In this document: one piece after another, positions 62,377-64,000 of the stretch
Numbering within the stretch: the first letter of the stretch is position 1
Layout of the letters: every line of letters begins with the position of its first letter
NCBI GenBank assembly: GCA_041392765.1
Contig: JAWKLL010000006.1
Coordinates: forward strand, 62,001-126,000
Reading direction: 5' to 3'
Origin: Lewinella sp041392765
Lineage (GTDB): Bacteria; Bacteroidota; Bacteroidia; Chitinophagales; Saprospiraceae
DNA length: 64,000 nucleotides
Translations under genes and position numbers: made by a program
The notes under the pieces: generated by a model
What the model saw: only the letters and a program-made list of their open reading frames with translations
What the model was told of the DNA's origin: nothing
The model's database searches: none

Positions 62377-63961
62377 ATGATCATGCCAAATGCAACCCAA
62401 CTGGCCCGTATTGAGATACTGGCTCCCGTTGATCGGGAATACCAAAAGCGCGTACTAACACCGGATGCATTAGCCTTCTTAGAAGCATTGCATCGGGAGT
62501 TTAACGACCGTCGATTAGCACTATTAGCCACGCGTCAGGAACGCCAGCAATATATCAATCAAGGCAAATGGCCTGACTTTCTACCTGAAACCGCCGATAT
62601 CCGCCGTGGTACTTGGGCTGTGGCACCTGTTCCCGAAGACCTACAAGATAGGAGGGTAGAAATAACCGGCCCGGTTGATAGAAAAATGATTATCAACGCA
62701 CTCAATTCCGGTGCCAAGGTATTCATGGCCGATTTCGAAGACAGCCATACGCCCAGTTGGAATAATACACTTCAGGGCCAAATCAACCTACAAGATGCCA
62801 TCCTAGGTAATATCACTTGGGAAAACCCCGACAACGGCAAACAATACCAACTAAACGACAACCCGGCTACCCTCATGGTGCGCCCACGTGGGTGGCACTT
62901 GGTGGAGAAAAATTTAGTCTGTGAAGGCCAACCTTTGAGCGGTGGGTTGGTGGATTTTGGTCTGTATTTTTTCCACAATGCACACGCACTGTTAACCAAG
63001 GGTAGCGGCCCCTATTTTTACCTTCCCAAATTAGAAGGCCACTTAGAAGCACGACTGTGGAACGATGTTTTTGTCTTCGCACAATCTTATTTGGGGTTAC
63101 CACAAGGCACCATAAAAGCTACTGTCCTGATTGAAACCATACTCGCCGCCTTTGAAATGGACGAGATATTATATGAACTGCGCCACCACTCCGCAGGGCT
63201 GAATTGTGGCCGTTGGGACTACATTTTTTCTTTTATCAAAAAGTTCCGCCAGTTTCCCGATCGCATCATGCCCGACCGTGCCCAAGTGACCATGACCGTT
63301 CCCTTCATGAAGGCTTATGTGGATTTGCTCATCCATACTTGCCACCGCAGAGGGGCACACGCTATGGGAGGAATGGCCGCTCAGATTCCCATCAAAAATG
63401 ACCCCCAAGCCAATGAAATCGCCATTGAAAAAGTTCGTCAAGATAAGCTACGCGAAGTAAAAGCCACGACGGCACATGGGTAGCCCACCCTGGGTTGGTA
63501 CAAGTTGCTATGGACGTATTCAATGCCCACATGCCCACACCTAACCAACTCAAGCAACCGCTGCCCAATGTGACAGTGACTGCCACCGACCTGCTAGCAG
63601 TACCCCACCGGCACTATCACGGAGGAAGGGATGCGGGAAAACATAAGCGTCGGTATCCTGTACTTGGAAAGCTGGTTTGCGCGGCAACTTTGCTGCTGCC
63701 CTCTTCTACAAAATGGAGAGATGCTGCCACTGCCCGTCAGCCGTACTCCAGATTTGGCAATGGATTCGTCACGGTGCCCACCTCGACGATGGTCGCCATA
63801 TTGATTACCCTCTCTTCCGCCAACTTTTGGAAGAAGAACTCCAAAAAATGCCCGCCTACCTACCTGCACAAAACAGGTTAGCAGAAGCCGTAGCACTTTT
63901 TGATAATCTCGTACAAGCGACCACTACTGAGGATTTCCTCACCCTTAATCTTACGCATTAG
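62377..63961 (+). pseudogene. aceB: Malate synthase A, frameshifted in the C-terminal third
   Basis: Joins glyoxylate and acetyl-CoA to malate, the last step of the glyoxylate shunt. The first 368 codons from ATG 62377 are clean and contain KVFMADFEDSHTPSWNN, VRPRGWHLVEKN, LPKLEGHLEARLWNDVF, TVLIETILAAFEMDEILYEL and GLNCGRWDYIFSFIKK. After 63475 the frame changes several times: HDGTW, VAHPGLVQVAMDVFN, NVTVTATDLLAVP, GILYLESWLRGNFAAALFYK, IWQWIRHGAHLDDGRHIDYP, and the end ATTTEDFLTL. The total, about 525 residues, equals the normal isoform A length. The exact stop is uncertain (63961 or 63966). No isocitrate lyase is in the window. Confidence 0.85.
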
Positions 63962-64000
63962 TTTGATAACTACACTGTACTAATCCCTAATAACCATTAA

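Overview
The window looks like chromosomal DNA of a Bacteroidota bacterium, most likely from the Saprospiria/Lewinella side of the phylum. The reasons are a SusC/SusD pair, many LxxC-type lipoproteins, promoter-like TAnnTTTG boxes, and families typical of the phylum (DUF2911, DUF4230, DUF937, bacterial GGGP synthase, OmpH/Skp, HxlR). The genus is an inference from gene content; there is no rRNA or marker tree. No tRNA, rRNA, CRISPR array or prophage was seen.

Layout. 0-10.7 kb: a partial cohesin-like secreted protein, an aminopeptidase P, prs-rplY, an omega-amidase-type nitrilase, an NlpC/P60 lipoprotein, a large soluble PAS histidine kinase and a PepSY-like lipoprotein. 10.8-20.5 kb: a lipid kinase, an ABC exporter pair, fdhD, GGGP synthase coupled to a VWA protein, a three-gene secreted/unknown operon and a Ser/Thr dehydratase. 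20.6-31 kb: DUF2911, an MFS transporter, rpoN, lgt, argB, mltD, DUF937, a sorbosone-dehydrogenase-like lipoprotein and Skp. 31-36 kb: a Zn-peptidase lipoprotein and then a decay island with remnants of an AbiEi-like antitoxin, an AAA ATPase, a winged-helix protein and a bestrophin, intermixed with repeats and an HxlR/DJ-1-PfpI pair. 36-46.5 kb: AraC with two paralogous barrel-domain proteins, two ion channels, an oxidoreductase, a YheT hydrolase, folP, a DUF4230 protein and an exonuclease. 46.7-52.3 kb: a SusCD locus followed by a surface lipoprotein whose signal peptide carries a heptanucleotide repeat. 52.6-64 kb: pdxJ, a thiolase, a pyruvate kinase-like gene, ahcY, an RND exporter, and a ScfR/RamB-type regulator divergent from malate synthase.

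The most notable observation is at 46.7-47.5 kb. Seven tandem copies of a 7-bp unit lie inside the hydrophobic core of a lipoprotein signal peptide. As written the frame is closed after 27 residues. Removing one unit gives a complete lipoprotein signal peptide ending in LLSC, in frame with the mature protein. This is the architecture of a phase-variable (slipped-strand) surface protein, next to a SusCD pair and behind a good Bacteroidota promoter match.

Two further themes run through the window. First, a family of short non-coding elements (about 170-205 bp) with AGAGTATGTCTAAA-type inverted ends occurs in three full copies and at least one partial copy, and other short repeats are present. 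Second, single-base frameshifts, mostly in homopolymers, are concentrated in certain genes (VWA, dehydratase, DUF4230, SusC, pyruvate kinase-like, ahcY, RND, aceB) while other genes are clean. Several of these are housekeeping genes with otherwise well-preserved protein sequence, so patchy sequencing error is more likely than real gene decay. Products of these genes are described from the frame-corrected reading.
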